Positions 33,751 to 43,650 of a stretch of 64,000 nucleotides of DNA are shown in pieces. Each line of letters begins with the position of its first letter. Within the stretch, counting starts at the first letter, position 1. This stretch comes from Bryoerythrophyllum caledonicum (lineage: Eukaryota > Streptophyta > Bryopsida > Pottiales > Pottiaceae): assembly GCA_963971425.1 (NCBI GenBank), contig OZ020524.1, positions 3,505,773 to 3,569,772 of the forward strand. The letters are read 5' to 3'. Both the position numbers and the translations under genes were made by a program. The notes beneath the pieces are model-generated. The model was not told where the DNA came from, did not search any database, and saw nothing but the letters and a program-made list of their open reading frames with translations.

Positions 33751-34232
33751 GGAATGTTATGCAGGTGTAATGTATCAGTCACGAAGAGTCTCATAATTTC
33801 CAAGTAGAGCTTGATTATGGGACATAACCTTGATAAGCTTGATTGAGTATAACAGGAATGATAATTAGGATTACAAATTGCAACACTCAAGTTGCAAGGA
33901 TTCATCCAATCAATACTCATTTCATACTGAAGTTGATATGTGAGAGTCTGAAGTGCCTTATACTGCAATAATATAAGCAAATTGAAGGAAACATCCTCCT
34001 ATTAGCAAAAATGAGAAAAGAAGTAAAAACTCACCGCATCTTTGCCTCACTTTACATGAAACTTTATCATCCTAGTATCATTCGTAATCCGACCACCTAA
34101 CGAATTCATTCATTCATTCACTCATAACTAGACTCAACCACCGAGATCATTCATACATAGCCTCGGCTGGTGCAGGTGCACTATATAATGGCCCTTAACC
34201 TGGCCTCCCAATCTATTTAGAGGCTCCTTAGT
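33751..34232. other. Intergenic spacer
   Basis: The stretch holds the presumed 3' UTR of the 421-residue gene and a short ttcattcattcattcac microsatellite at about 34107. No gene or element is evident. Confidence 0.5.
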
Positions 34233-34451
34233 GAATTTCCCTAGATCACATACTTGGTCAGACTATTCTTAGATCACATACTTGATCAGAATATTCTTAG
34301 ATCACATACTTGATCACATATTTGAATTTCCCTAGATCACATACTTGGTCAGACTATTCTTAGATCACATACTTGATCAGAATATTCTTAGATCACATAC
34401 TTGATCACATATTTGAATTTCCCTAGATCACATACTTAGTCAGAATATTCT
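34233..34451 (+). repeat. Tandem repeat, 91-bp unit built of a 28-bp subrepeat
   Basis: The larger unit begins gaatttccctagatcacata at 34233, 34324 and 34415 (last copy partial). Each unit contains three versions of ttagatcacatacttgatca. The copies are nearly identical. The array lies where the far end of the adjacent Copia element would be expected. Confidence 0.9.
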
Positions 34452-34479
34452 TCAAGACACACTAGAAAACATGTTCTGC

Positions 34480-36900
34480 ACTTCTGAGTCTGTCGAATGC
34501 ACAAAAGCTACACTCGAACGCAAAGAAAAGAATAGAAAAGAAACTCTCACTCGTTCAGGGGAGAGCTGACATGCCAATCTGATCTCGAAGAACAAACTGC
34601 ACTTTAGGAAGTTCCTTCGTAAAGAGATCTGCCAACTATAACTTGGTGTTGATGTAGACCACATCGATTTCTCCCATGATCCATCTGATACTTCTCACGG
34701 AAAAAATAGAATTTTCTGTTGATATGTTTTGTCCGCTTGTGAACTTCCGGATTCTTTACGAGACGGATTGCCTTTTAGATATCTCATGACACAAAATATG
34801 ACAATTCGCTAGGTTTCGGGAAGGCCAATACTACGAAGCACTCTGAGCCAAATGGCTTCTCTTGCAGCTTCTGTCAACGCGACAAATTCTGCTTCAGTGG
34901 TTGAATCTACTGTGCAACCCTGCTTCTAGGGACACTAGGAGATCGGTCCATTGGCTAACTTAAAAACCAAACATGTCCTCGATTTGTGATCACCAGTGTC
35001 TGCACTGTAGTCTGCGTCAACGTACCTAGTAAGACAGAGATTTGAAGAGGTACCAGAAAATGTGATGCCGTGAGAAAGGGTCCCTCTTAGATATCTCATG
35101 ATCCGCTTCACTGCTGTCCGATGGGATGAGCGCGGTTTTGAAGAGTATTGGGCACACCTTGTAACAGCACATGCAATGTCGTCACGCGTGAGGACCATGG
35201 CAAAAACATCATCTTCAGCTGTTACAGCAAATAGAACTCTAATGGATGAATATTTCACTGTAGGAGAAATTGTTTCAGTGAAATCCTTACCAGGTTTCTG
35301 TGATAACCCCTTAGCAACGACTCTGGCTTTGAACCTGTCGGTCTCTCCAGAGGAGTGGTATTTCACTTTGAATACCCACTTGCACTGCACCTTTTTTCGT
35401 CCAGCAGGAAAGGAGACTAGATCCCAGATTCTGTTTTCAACTAGAGAATTGATTTCACGTTGCATTGCTTCTTGCTAGTCTGCAGAGTTTTTAGAATAAC
35501 ATAGTCTCCTTGTAAGTCTAGGGCGCTCCACACACACCTCTCCAATATGTACAAGCATTGCATGAGAGGCAGTATCACTTGTCTCTGTCTAAAAATCTCT
35601 ATCCATAAATAGGGGAGTAGAGTCACTTGAAGGAGATGGATCTTGATAGAAATCCATAATAGAGCAAAAACGAGGTTGAACTCGCTCATTCTGAGAGTCT
35701 TTTGCTTCGCTAGTATCTGGTAATGATGAGGTTTGGGTCATGGCACACCGGTGAGGTGGTTGTGAGTTCAAGTCCTATTGCTGGCGTGGTGCCTACCACC
35801 ATAGTCCACCCAATTATGATGGGGGGTCCCAAGGCCTCGTTGTATGGGGACCCACAAAGCCCTTGGGGGAATGACGTGTCGGTTGTCTCTAAAGCAATTC
35901 GTGTAGGGAAGCACTTAGTGTAAAAAAGTGTTTACCCTCGAGAGGGGAGAGTAGTTCTATTACACTAGCCTATGTCCCGTGGCCATATGCTTAGTGAAGA
36001 GAATGAACAAACACTATATTCACGCTAGTCTCCTTCGGAGACGGGAGTTCTTCTTCTGATAATGATGAAATAGACTCAGAGATCCCACTACGTGTGGAGG
36101 CAGAATATATGAGGATATACCCGTTTTGCTGAGGGGTTCTAGGAGTATTTATTTCGCGCTGTATTCCTTCCTCGGTAAGGAAATCATCAAACATCTTGTT
36201 ACAAAATCCAGTTCCACGATCTGACCTGAATCTGTAAGCAGAGTACTGAGTGTGGCCGTGGATAAGACAAACTGTTTTTCGGAAAAATGAAAATGCTTCA
36301 TCTTTCTGCCTGGCGAAATGGTCAAATCAGAAGGAGGTAGCATTGTCTTTGATTAAAATATAGTACAACGAATTCTCCAGTGATTTGACTGAATTTGGTC
36401 CTACAACATCCAAATGTAGTAATTGTCTTGGCAAACAAGATCTTTCCTTATTGGAATCATGAGGATAAGATGCCTTGTATTGTTTATCGAAAGCACACCC
36501 TTCGCAGATTGACGGAGACTTTCCAAAATTAGCCACTGGAAAATCAAGGAGAGAATCCTGTTCAGACATCTATTTCATGGTATGAAGATTTACGTGGCCC
36601 ATTCGCTTGTGCCAGAGAGCGAGATCTGTTATAACTACAAGCAATGAACCAAGGTTGGATGACGTAACGAGGTTTCCCATCAAAACAAGAGGTATCACCC
36701 GAAAAGACAGTTCACAAAAAGGTTTCCACGCCGAATACCATGACATACCACTAATTCTATACAATTGTTATGTCTTAACAAGTTTCGGTACCCGTCGTTC
36801 CGACCGGGGAAGATTTTTTTATTAGTGCTCCTCAAAATAAATTGACGTATTATATAGGTAGATTGCAATTTGCATTCCACATTTTACATCACAAGATCCA
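34480..36900 (-). mobile_element. Ty1/Copia retrotransposon, broken
   Basis: Read from right to left, the parts follow Copia order. Pre-integrase/integrase comes first (WHKRMGHVNLHTMK, CEGCAFDKQYKASYP, LLHLDVVGPN), then a linker, reverse transcriptase (LVSFPAGRKKVQCKWVFKVK, RFKARVVAKGLSQ), and an RNase H-type tail (CLTRYVDADYSADTGDHKSRT). Several breaks and losses make it non-functional, and a SINE-like unit is inserted in it. LTRs were not delimited. Its divergence suggests an old copy. Confidence 0.85.
35735..35985 (+). mobile_element. SINE-like insertion with tRNA-type promoter boxes
   Basis: ATGGCACACCGGTGAGG resembles an A box, and GAGTTCAAGTCCTA about 20 bp further is a good B box (GTTCAAGTC). 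The unit separates the integrase side from the reverse transcriptase side of the Copia element and has no similarity to Copia proteins. The 3' end and target duplication were not resolved. Confidence 0.6.
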
Positions 36901-37027
36901 TTGATCTTATGTGCGGCATCAATGGCCTTCAGCGCAAGGCGTCCTCATATACAATGTTATGCATAAGTTGATCCTCGGTCCCTTCAACTGTTTCTGCATC
37001 AAGAAGAACACTGACGTTTTCGCATAA

Positions 37028-37815
37028 GTTGTCTCGGGGATGGTCGGTTCCGTGACGGTTTCCGCTGCAACCTGGATTTCTGGAGTAGTTGCCACAGCCT
37101 GCGAGAGAACGCTGCAAGTGTTCTCTCGCAGGTCTTGCTGCCTCCGCGTCTTGCTCAAAACGTTCTTCTATAAGGATAAAATAAATAAACAGTAGGACGT
37201 AACAGGAAACGAAGGAAGGCGTCTAAGCTACAAAGATATTGCAGGGAATCGTGAGCAGAGTCAATTACCTCATCAACAGTCTTCTTCTTTTCAACCGACG
37301 ATTCCCCTGTTATACTGACGCTATTGCACTGCTCTTCTCTGCGTCCTTGAGAAAAGCTCCCAACTTTCTGCTCTGAAACTCTTGTAATATGATCAGCATT
37401 TAATCAATTTCCAGCTGAAGGGGAAGTCGTTCCAGATTCTCGAAAGACATACACCATGAACTTGTGTTGTGGTACCTTTAGAACGAAAATCAACGACTCT
37501 CATGGCTTGAGGCAATTGTCGACAGTGAACTCTTCCCATCCTTCAGCAAACTTGAATTTAAGTGCATCGACAGGCTCTTCAAAAGCGATGACCTGCACCG
37601 ACTTTCCGATCAGAACTATTATAGACTGAACTCACCATGATAAAAGTTGTCTCCGGGATGGTCGGTTCCGTGACGGTTTCCGCTGCAACCTAGATTTCTG
37701 GGGTAGTTGCCACAGCCTGCGAGAAAACTCTAAATCGTGGTTCCGTGACGATTTCCGCTACAGCCTGGATTTCTGGAGTAGTTGCCACAACCTGCAAGAA
37801 AACGCTGAATCGTGT
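37028..37815 (-). repeat. Three copies of an 85-bp coding-like repeat
   Basis: Copies start near 37028, 37646 and 37739 and share ttccgtgacg(g/a)tttccgct and ggagtagttgccaca(g/a)cctg. On the minus strand each reads as AVATTPEIQ ... TVTEP. The first two begin with the same gttgtctc(g/c)gggatggtcgg. The source is unknown: it may be a low-complexity part of a gag-like or captured host sequence upstream of the Copia element. Confidence 0.7.
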
Positions 37816-38779
37816 CCTGGCCTTGGCCAACATGGGCCGGGGTGGGCCGGGGTAGAGATGCAAGCTGCAACACAACACGAAACCCTAGTTTCATAATTCC
37901 ACTCCGCAGCACAGAACCAACACTCCTCGAGCTCCATTCCCTAAACCCTCTCGAGAGCTCTAAATAAATAAACAGCTTTCTCTCGAGCTCTAAATAAATA
38001 AACAGCTCTCTCAAGAGCTCCGTCGTCCGGTAGAAATCCTTGCAGCATACGGCAAATCGTCGCAGCATACGGCATCACCCTGCTCACCACACGCAGCTGC
38101 TATCCACCTCCAAAGCGGACGCCCAAAGCTGCTGCCAAAAGCACTCCCTGAAACACCGCGAATAGCTCAAACAATCCAAAATACCTCATCTCTGCTATCC
38201 AAACCTTCACAAAATTATTGCACCAAAAACAATCGATCCGAATATTAAAACCTCAAAGACGCACCGACTCGATGCCGTCTCGACTTGCAATGCCGCGCTC
38301 TGATCCTCCATTTTTCACGCTCACGCCTAGGGCGCGACACTCATCGCCTCCTCTCCGGATCTGGTATTCATCTCTTCCCTTTTACTGCAATTAAGCCTGC
38401 TTGCTGCGCAGGCGTTGCAGATTTCGTACTGGCTACGGCAATTGCCATTCACGAAGCTAAACAACCTAAATGACAAAAACCTCAGCCACCATGCTCAAGC
38501 CGTGCCACACGAAATTCTGAATGAGAGAACAGTGTTGTGTGAGGTTCAAAAGCGTTGATTCAAAATCTCATCCGGCATACCCTCGATCACCGTCTCTGAT
38601 CGTAATCCACTCTAAACCACTCCGATCGTGCCCTTCCACTCCGATTCTGCCCTTCCACTCCGATCGTTTTGCTGAAATAAAGTCTTATCAGCCCTTACAC
38701 TCCGATCGTCTTGTTGTTCTTCTTCGGTCTGCTGGTGTTGGTCTTCTTGGTGTGCTGGTGTTGATCTTGGTATGTTGCA
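37816..38779. other. Degenerate repeat-rich spacer
   Basis: Small direct repeats stand out: ctctaaataaataaacagct twice near 37960-38010 and a 19-bp unit (cactccgat(c/t)(g/c)tgcccttc) about 2.5 times near 38618-38670. Short open frames here have no recognisable domain. Confidence 0.5.
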
Positions 38780-38822
38780 GGAGCGGCGGACAGACGGACT
38801 ATCGCCTGTTATAGTAGTAGAT
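38780..38822 (+). repeat. 43-bp motif shared with 61169-61211
   Basis: The segment starts ggagcggcggacagacg and ends gtagat; 39 of 43 positions equal those at 61169-61211. The flanks differ. It may be the conserved 3' tail of a short interspersed element. Confidence 0.7.
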
Positions 38823-38883
38823 TCACAAGTATCATCGCTAGATATGAAGGAGAAACCCTTTTCAATCGCAAGACCGACCGAAA

Positions 38884-38990
38884 TGTGCGCGCCCGACCGT
38901 ACATGCTGCGCGCCCGACCCAAAATCCGTACGCGCCGAGGCTGATCGCATACGCGCCCAACTTGTTTGCGTACGCGGGACTCCAAGTCGT
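38884..38990 (+). repeat. Subterminal GC-rich direct repeats, left cluster
   Basis: About five degenerate units of roughly 20-22 bp centre on GTACGCGCCCGACC (gcgcgcccgacc, cgcgcccgaccc, tacgcgccgaggc, tacgcgcccaac, tacgcgggac). The same motif recurs in the other two clusters in the same orientation. Arrays of this kind near the ends of hAT elements are known to bind transposase. Confidence 0.65.
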
Positions 38991-38999
38991 GTGCACCCA

Positions 39000-40370
39000 T
39001 CAGCATTTGCGCTTCTCTATAGATATGCATTTTCCTTGATTTTATCCCCACTTCCTAGGCAATTTGGCCCTCAACTGCCACTTGGCGGCTGCTTGTTTGG
39101 CACATTGGGGAAGTGTTTTACCGTGTCTATTGACACCCTTGTATTTTCTCCACATCTTCACGTCAAATTCCAATTCAAACCGTGGATTTTGGAGAGCCAT
39201 CTACCACTTGCAAGACACCCAAAAAATACGCATCACGCACGCCACAAGCAGAAGAAACCCCTTCACGTATTGATTGATGAAGAGCTGAAGGCATTTTTTG
39301 GTTGGGAGGCTAGTCCAAAACCGTGGACATTTGCACAATGTGCAAAGTATATTGGATGGTGTCATGTGGGGCACATGTGGCCATACTTGCGGTATTCACA
39401 AATGTGGCGTACAAATAGGGCCAATATAGGTTACTACACCAATGAAGTCTTCAAGAAGCATTGCATCTAAGCGTGCCAATATATCTATGATGAGGCCAAG
39501 GTGCGCCGAAACTTAGTAAATATATTTATTTTACAGATGATTTACGTAGAGGTGGTACTTGGCGTACCAGAGTAAAATGGAAATCCAAACGAACTCCAAG
39601 GTGGCGCCACTCATTGGATTGACAATACCGCATGTGCGGAAGTTTCCGAGAGAAGGTCTCGGGAAAAAAACAAGCGAGGTTGAACTTCCAAATGACAAAG
39701 TCGAGTGTCTGACACTTTCAGTGACGACTTGGATATTGGATGTAATCCATGCATGCGTAGGCATAAAGAGTTCTCCTAGTTCGAATCTAGCTTAAGCAAA
39801 GAGCCATTGATTTCAGGACAAGATGGTAAAGAAGGGGATGCCTCGAAGAGGGATGCGATACGTGACGAGGGCGTGGATACAAACCAAAAATCTGCGGAGG
39901 GTGACTCGGTAAACCATGACCATTATCTTTGACTTTTTGATTGACTTGAGCAAAGTTTGAAGATAATTGAGGATCTAGCAAAAGAAGTTCCGGAAAAGGA
40001 GAATGAAGTTTAGGAATGCCATGAAGAAATTCATGAATTAAATGAAGAAGTTTGGGACAAAGACCGGATTCTTGCAATTTTCATGGGCTATAGTGGCGTT
40101 TCGAACTTTAATAGTGCTAGAAATGTACATGGAGAAATGTTGAAACGTTTCGGAAAAAGAGCCTTCGGCAAATTTGTAACTGCCACTAAATATTGAGTGA
40201 AATCTTGTACATTGAGTAGCATCATAGAAAATTGCCGAACTAAATTTGAGTAAAACCTTGTATATTTTGTGGAATTTTAGAAGATTTTTGATATATCATA
40301 ATGTTAACATTGTACAATGTTTCAATATAGCAACGTGCTAGTGCAAACTTTTAAGTAGTTTGAGAATTTA
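39000..40370 (+). pseudogene. Decayed coding-like region between subterminal clusters
   Basis: Plus-strand fragments read like protein. One is about 39240-39470 (ELKAFFGWEASPKPWTF, YIGWCHVGHMWPYLRYSQ). Another is about 39790-40195 (KIIEDLAKEVPEKENEV, GKRAFGKFVTATKY), separated from the first by stops. The second part is acidic and coiled-coil-like. I do not recognise the family. Its place between two clusters of the hAT subterminal motif suggests a second gene of the element or captured host sequence. Confidence 0.35.
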
Positions 40371-40424
40371 AATTGCGCGCACCCCTAACCAATCCGCATG
40401 CACGCGCCCAACACTGTGTGCGCT

Positions 40425-42271
40425 TGTAAAGCCTAAATCCTAAAAATAGCTTTTTTCAGAAAATTAAGTGTAAAAAGGGTTGTAGATATATGGAGAATTA
40501 AATAATTAATTATTAAGTTTACATTAAGTACTTAATTAATTGAAAAGTACCTCTTCATATCTAAGATAGAAGGATTAATGGGAAAAGGGTTGAACTCCCA
40601 CCCTTTGGGAAGAGTGTGCCTTTTCATATCTAGATATGAATAGATGTAAGGATTTAGTGGAATTAATCTCAATGGTTAATTATAGGTAAAACCGTTTTTC
40701 CAAGAGGTGTGTCTTTTGGCTTTGAGTAGAATCAATAGCTTGAATTTTTAGCATTCTTGGCCATTACCATAGAAATTCCTTGGAGGAAGGTTGGAGTGAG
40801 CCCTAGCTTAGGTGAAAAAGCTAGTAGTTGAAGAAATCTCTTATGTTGTAAGAGTATTATGTTATGTGTGAAATTATTAATATATAATTATTGTTGAATT
40901 TGCATGTGTAGAGTCTTGTGTGTGACTTGAATAATATGTATGATTACAATAATATTTGAACTTCATTGAATAAATTTAATATTGTGTTTTGTGAATGCAA
41001 ATATATGCATGATGTATTAATTGTGAATAAATTCCTATGCATAAATGCATTAATTATTTATTTAGATCTTCATTGTAAAAATTAGGATACTATCCTAATT
41101 AATTATGTGATATGAAATTGTGTGTGTGTATTGATGAATTAAATTTAATGTATTACATATGAGTGAAATATTAATACTGAATAATGTTAAAACTTCAAGA
41201 GATAAAGTTAGGGAAGATCCTAACTATGTCAAAGTGACATTGTGAATATTAATGTAATAATTCTAAGTGTATGTAAGGCATTTAGAAATGAATTTGGAGT
41301 AAGAAACTTAATGCATTAATGTGAGGAATGCATAAGTAATTGATGAAATACTTAAGTTCAGGTGTGGAAACTTAAGTATTAAGATATAAGACGGGAGTCT
41401 TGTGCATGTGTAAACAACAAAACTTAAGTCTAGAGTTAGGAAGGGCTTAAGTATGAATGACAGGATTTAAGTCTGAGTGAAAGAACTTAAGTTTACAGTG
41501 GAATAGAACTTAAGTTTAAGTGATAAAACTTAAGTCTAGAGTTACAGGACTTAAGTCCAGAGTGAAGGAAAACTTAAGTATAGACGATAGGACTTAAGTC
41601 TGAGTGTTAGGACTTAAGTCTACAGTAAGTAAGGACTTAAGTCTAAGTTACAGAACTTAAGTTATGCAAGTGTAAGAGTGAAGATACTCTTTTTGCATTT
41701 CAGTGTTAAGGATTAATAGATAGGTTAGACTTAAGTCCGGACTTAGAGTAGAAATATTTAGAGGCTTAATCTAACTTGTGTGTTGTTCAAGACTAACACT
41801 TGTAATAAGTACGTGAGTACGTGAACCGTGGGATGTACGTGAGAAGTGGAGCGAATTACACGAGGTAAGTTCGTAAATTCTAAATGGAATTAATTAAGGA
41901 ATCAACCATGAGTGCAATGGATAGTATCCAAGAGCCGAAGATGGCAAAAGTATAGGAAACTAACAAACGTACATATTCATAGTTAACTCAAGAGCAAGGC
42001 TCTTTGGAGGAGCAAGGCTCTACCTAAGCACTTAAATCCTTGGGATCAATACCTTAAGAGTGGAATGTTAAGGGTGATATGTTTTAAGGCTTAATTCCCT
42101 ATAAACGAGTGCACAAACTTAAGTATTTCAATGGAAAGATAGCTTTTTGACCTATAATTAAAGACAAACTACTTAACGGTTGACGCTAGACCATCCCGGG
42201 AAAAATTTAGAATCAAGGGTAGACTTATGTGAGTCTTGGGTGTTTTACGAAGGTGAAATTTCACGATTACA
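40425..42271 (+). mobile_element. Solo LTR, Ty3/Gypsy family, with 5-bp target duplication
   Basis: The LTR runs from TGTAAAGCC to GATTACA. The ends TGTAA/TTACA are exact inverses and are flanked by GCGCT on both sides (40420-40424, 42272-42276). It belongs to the family of the minus-strand LTR at 5376-6713, with matching start, middle and end. At 1,847 bp it is about 500 bp longer because of an internal tandem expansion (41340-41770). No internal retroelement sequence remains, as expected after LTR-LTR recombination. Confidence 0.9.
41340..41770 (+). repeat. Degenerate tandem repeat with ACTTAAGT core inside the solo LTR
   Basis: Roughly seventeen units of about 20-27 bp carry (a/g)acttaagt(c/t)(t/c) followed by agagt or gagtg and a short A/G stretch. 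The palindromic core CTTAAG recurs with similar spacing. The related LTR at 5376-6713 lacks the array, so it expanded in this lineage. Confidence 0.85.
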
Positions 42272-42593
42272 GCGCTCGCTCTACCAGCGTGCATGCACCC
42301 GCCCCACAGCACGCCTAGAGGTCTTCGAGGAAGTGCGCCCGGTCCCCCAACGTACGTCCGGCCCTCAAAGTACGCGCTCGGCTACACAGCAAGCGTGCCC
42401 GGCCCTACACGCTCCTGTAGGTGCACTGTATAAGAACCATATGCGATGTGTTTGACCCCCCTTACATCCTTGGCTTTGTGTCTTGGAACTCCTTATTGGG
42501 CTCCTTGCATGAATCTACAAGTTTGTGAGTGACCTTTGGGTCCACATTTTCTATTAAAACACACAGAATCCCACTACTTTTGGTGAACTATTT

Positions 42594-42857
42594 TTGGCAC
42601 AACATTTTACCGATGTTATGATGATGTCGTCCCAACAAAGGGCCCAAACGAAGGAGTGGGCCTCGTGGTTCACATTTAACAAGAAGGATCAAGTGACATG
42701 TATTTGGTGCAATTACACGTTTGCATATAAATGTGGGAGGTGCATGTCACACTATGGGTATCCACAATGGACGAAGACTTTGTGCACTAAGACCCCAACA
42801 GCTGTAAAGGCCCGTTTTAAAAGATGCGAGAATACTATTCCTACTAGGATGACCTAA
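42594..42857 (+). pseudogene. hAT transposase fragment: BED-type zinc finger
   Basis: The reading frame contains EWASWFTFNKKDQVTCIWC, then SHYGYPQW and a late Cys (TLCTKTP). This fits the C-x2-C ... H ... C finger at the start of plant hAT/DUF659 transposases, which binds element ends. The frame closes at 42857 without a functional link to the next part. Confidence 0.6.
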
Positions 42858-43001
42858 GCGAAGATCGTTGGCCTTGCTAGCGCACCAGCGGCATGATCCA
42901 CATAACCTTGTTCTAGCCAATCAATCCAACAAGGTAGTGCCTTGGAAACTCGAAATGAAGAGAACACGCAATCTACAAATCCTTGAAGTCAAGCAGCATC
43001 A

Positions 43002-43650
43002 TTGACGCCAAGATCTGTACAGCAACGGAGCTTCTTGGAGGCTTATCAACTTGAAAAACAAAAGAAATTGGACAAATTATGGAAACAATTTTTTTATGAA
43101 GCAAACATTGCATTCAAGGTGGTTAGACATCCAACCTTCGTTAAGGCTACACTCGCAACGTCAATGGCGGATTTTGATTATACACCGCCATCGTACAATG
43201 CCATGAGGACAACATACATTGAGCCCCTTAAAAAAAGTAAAAACCTTGTTGACAAGAAGACTAGTGTAGATATTGCCAAGTATGAGGCAACAATATGCTC
43301 GGACGGGTGGAACAATGTTACGCGTCGTCCTCTCATAAATATCATGCTCGTATGTCCAATGGGTGATATCTTCTTGGGGTCTATAGACATCACGAGTATG
43401 AAAAAATCTAAGGCATATATAGGGGACCAATTGAAAAGTTTTGTTGAAAAGGTTGGACTATTGAATGTGGTCCAAGTGTGCACCGATAATGAAACAAACA
43501 TGTTGGAGGCAATGAAGAAGGTCACCGACGAGTCCCCGCACATATATACACAAGGATGTTGCGTACATATTTTAGACCTCCTCCTTGAAGACTTGGAGGA
43601 AGAAGACATATTTACAGACCTTGTTCAGAAGACAAAAGAGGTTGCATTGT
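43002..43650 (+). pseudogene. hAT transposase fragment: DUF659-type catalytic region
   Basis: The open frame holds MRTTYIEPLKKSK, then ICSDGWNNVTRRPLINIML, FVEKVGLLNVVQVCTDNETN and QGCCVHILDLLLEDL. SDGW and VCTDN match the acidic-residue motifs of the hAT catalytic core, and GCCVH the segment before the third acidic position. A solo LTR follows immediately at 43651 and cuts the gene. Confidence 0.8.

Larger units (their letters stand above)
40372..42425 (+). repeat. Subterminal GC-rich direct repeats, middle cluster split by a solo LTR
   Basis: Units (ttgcgcgcacccc, cacgcgcccaac) end at 40424 and resume at 42272 (gtgcgcccggtcc, tacgtccggccc, tacgcgctcggc, gcgtgcccggccc). Removing the LTR at 40425-42271 rejoins a continuous array. 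Orientation is the same as in the other clusters. Confidence 0.65.

Noticed and set aside
38772-39470. A 232-codon open frame across the left subterminal cluster
   Set aside because: Its first half translates the GC-rich direct repeats and the shared 43-bp module. Only the last third looks protein-like, so it is not reported as a gene.
42175-42192. GGTTGACGCTAG resembling the Helitron-like end at 58860
   Set aside because: It lies inside the solo LTR and aligns with the related LTR at 5376-6713, so the similarity is a short coincidence.
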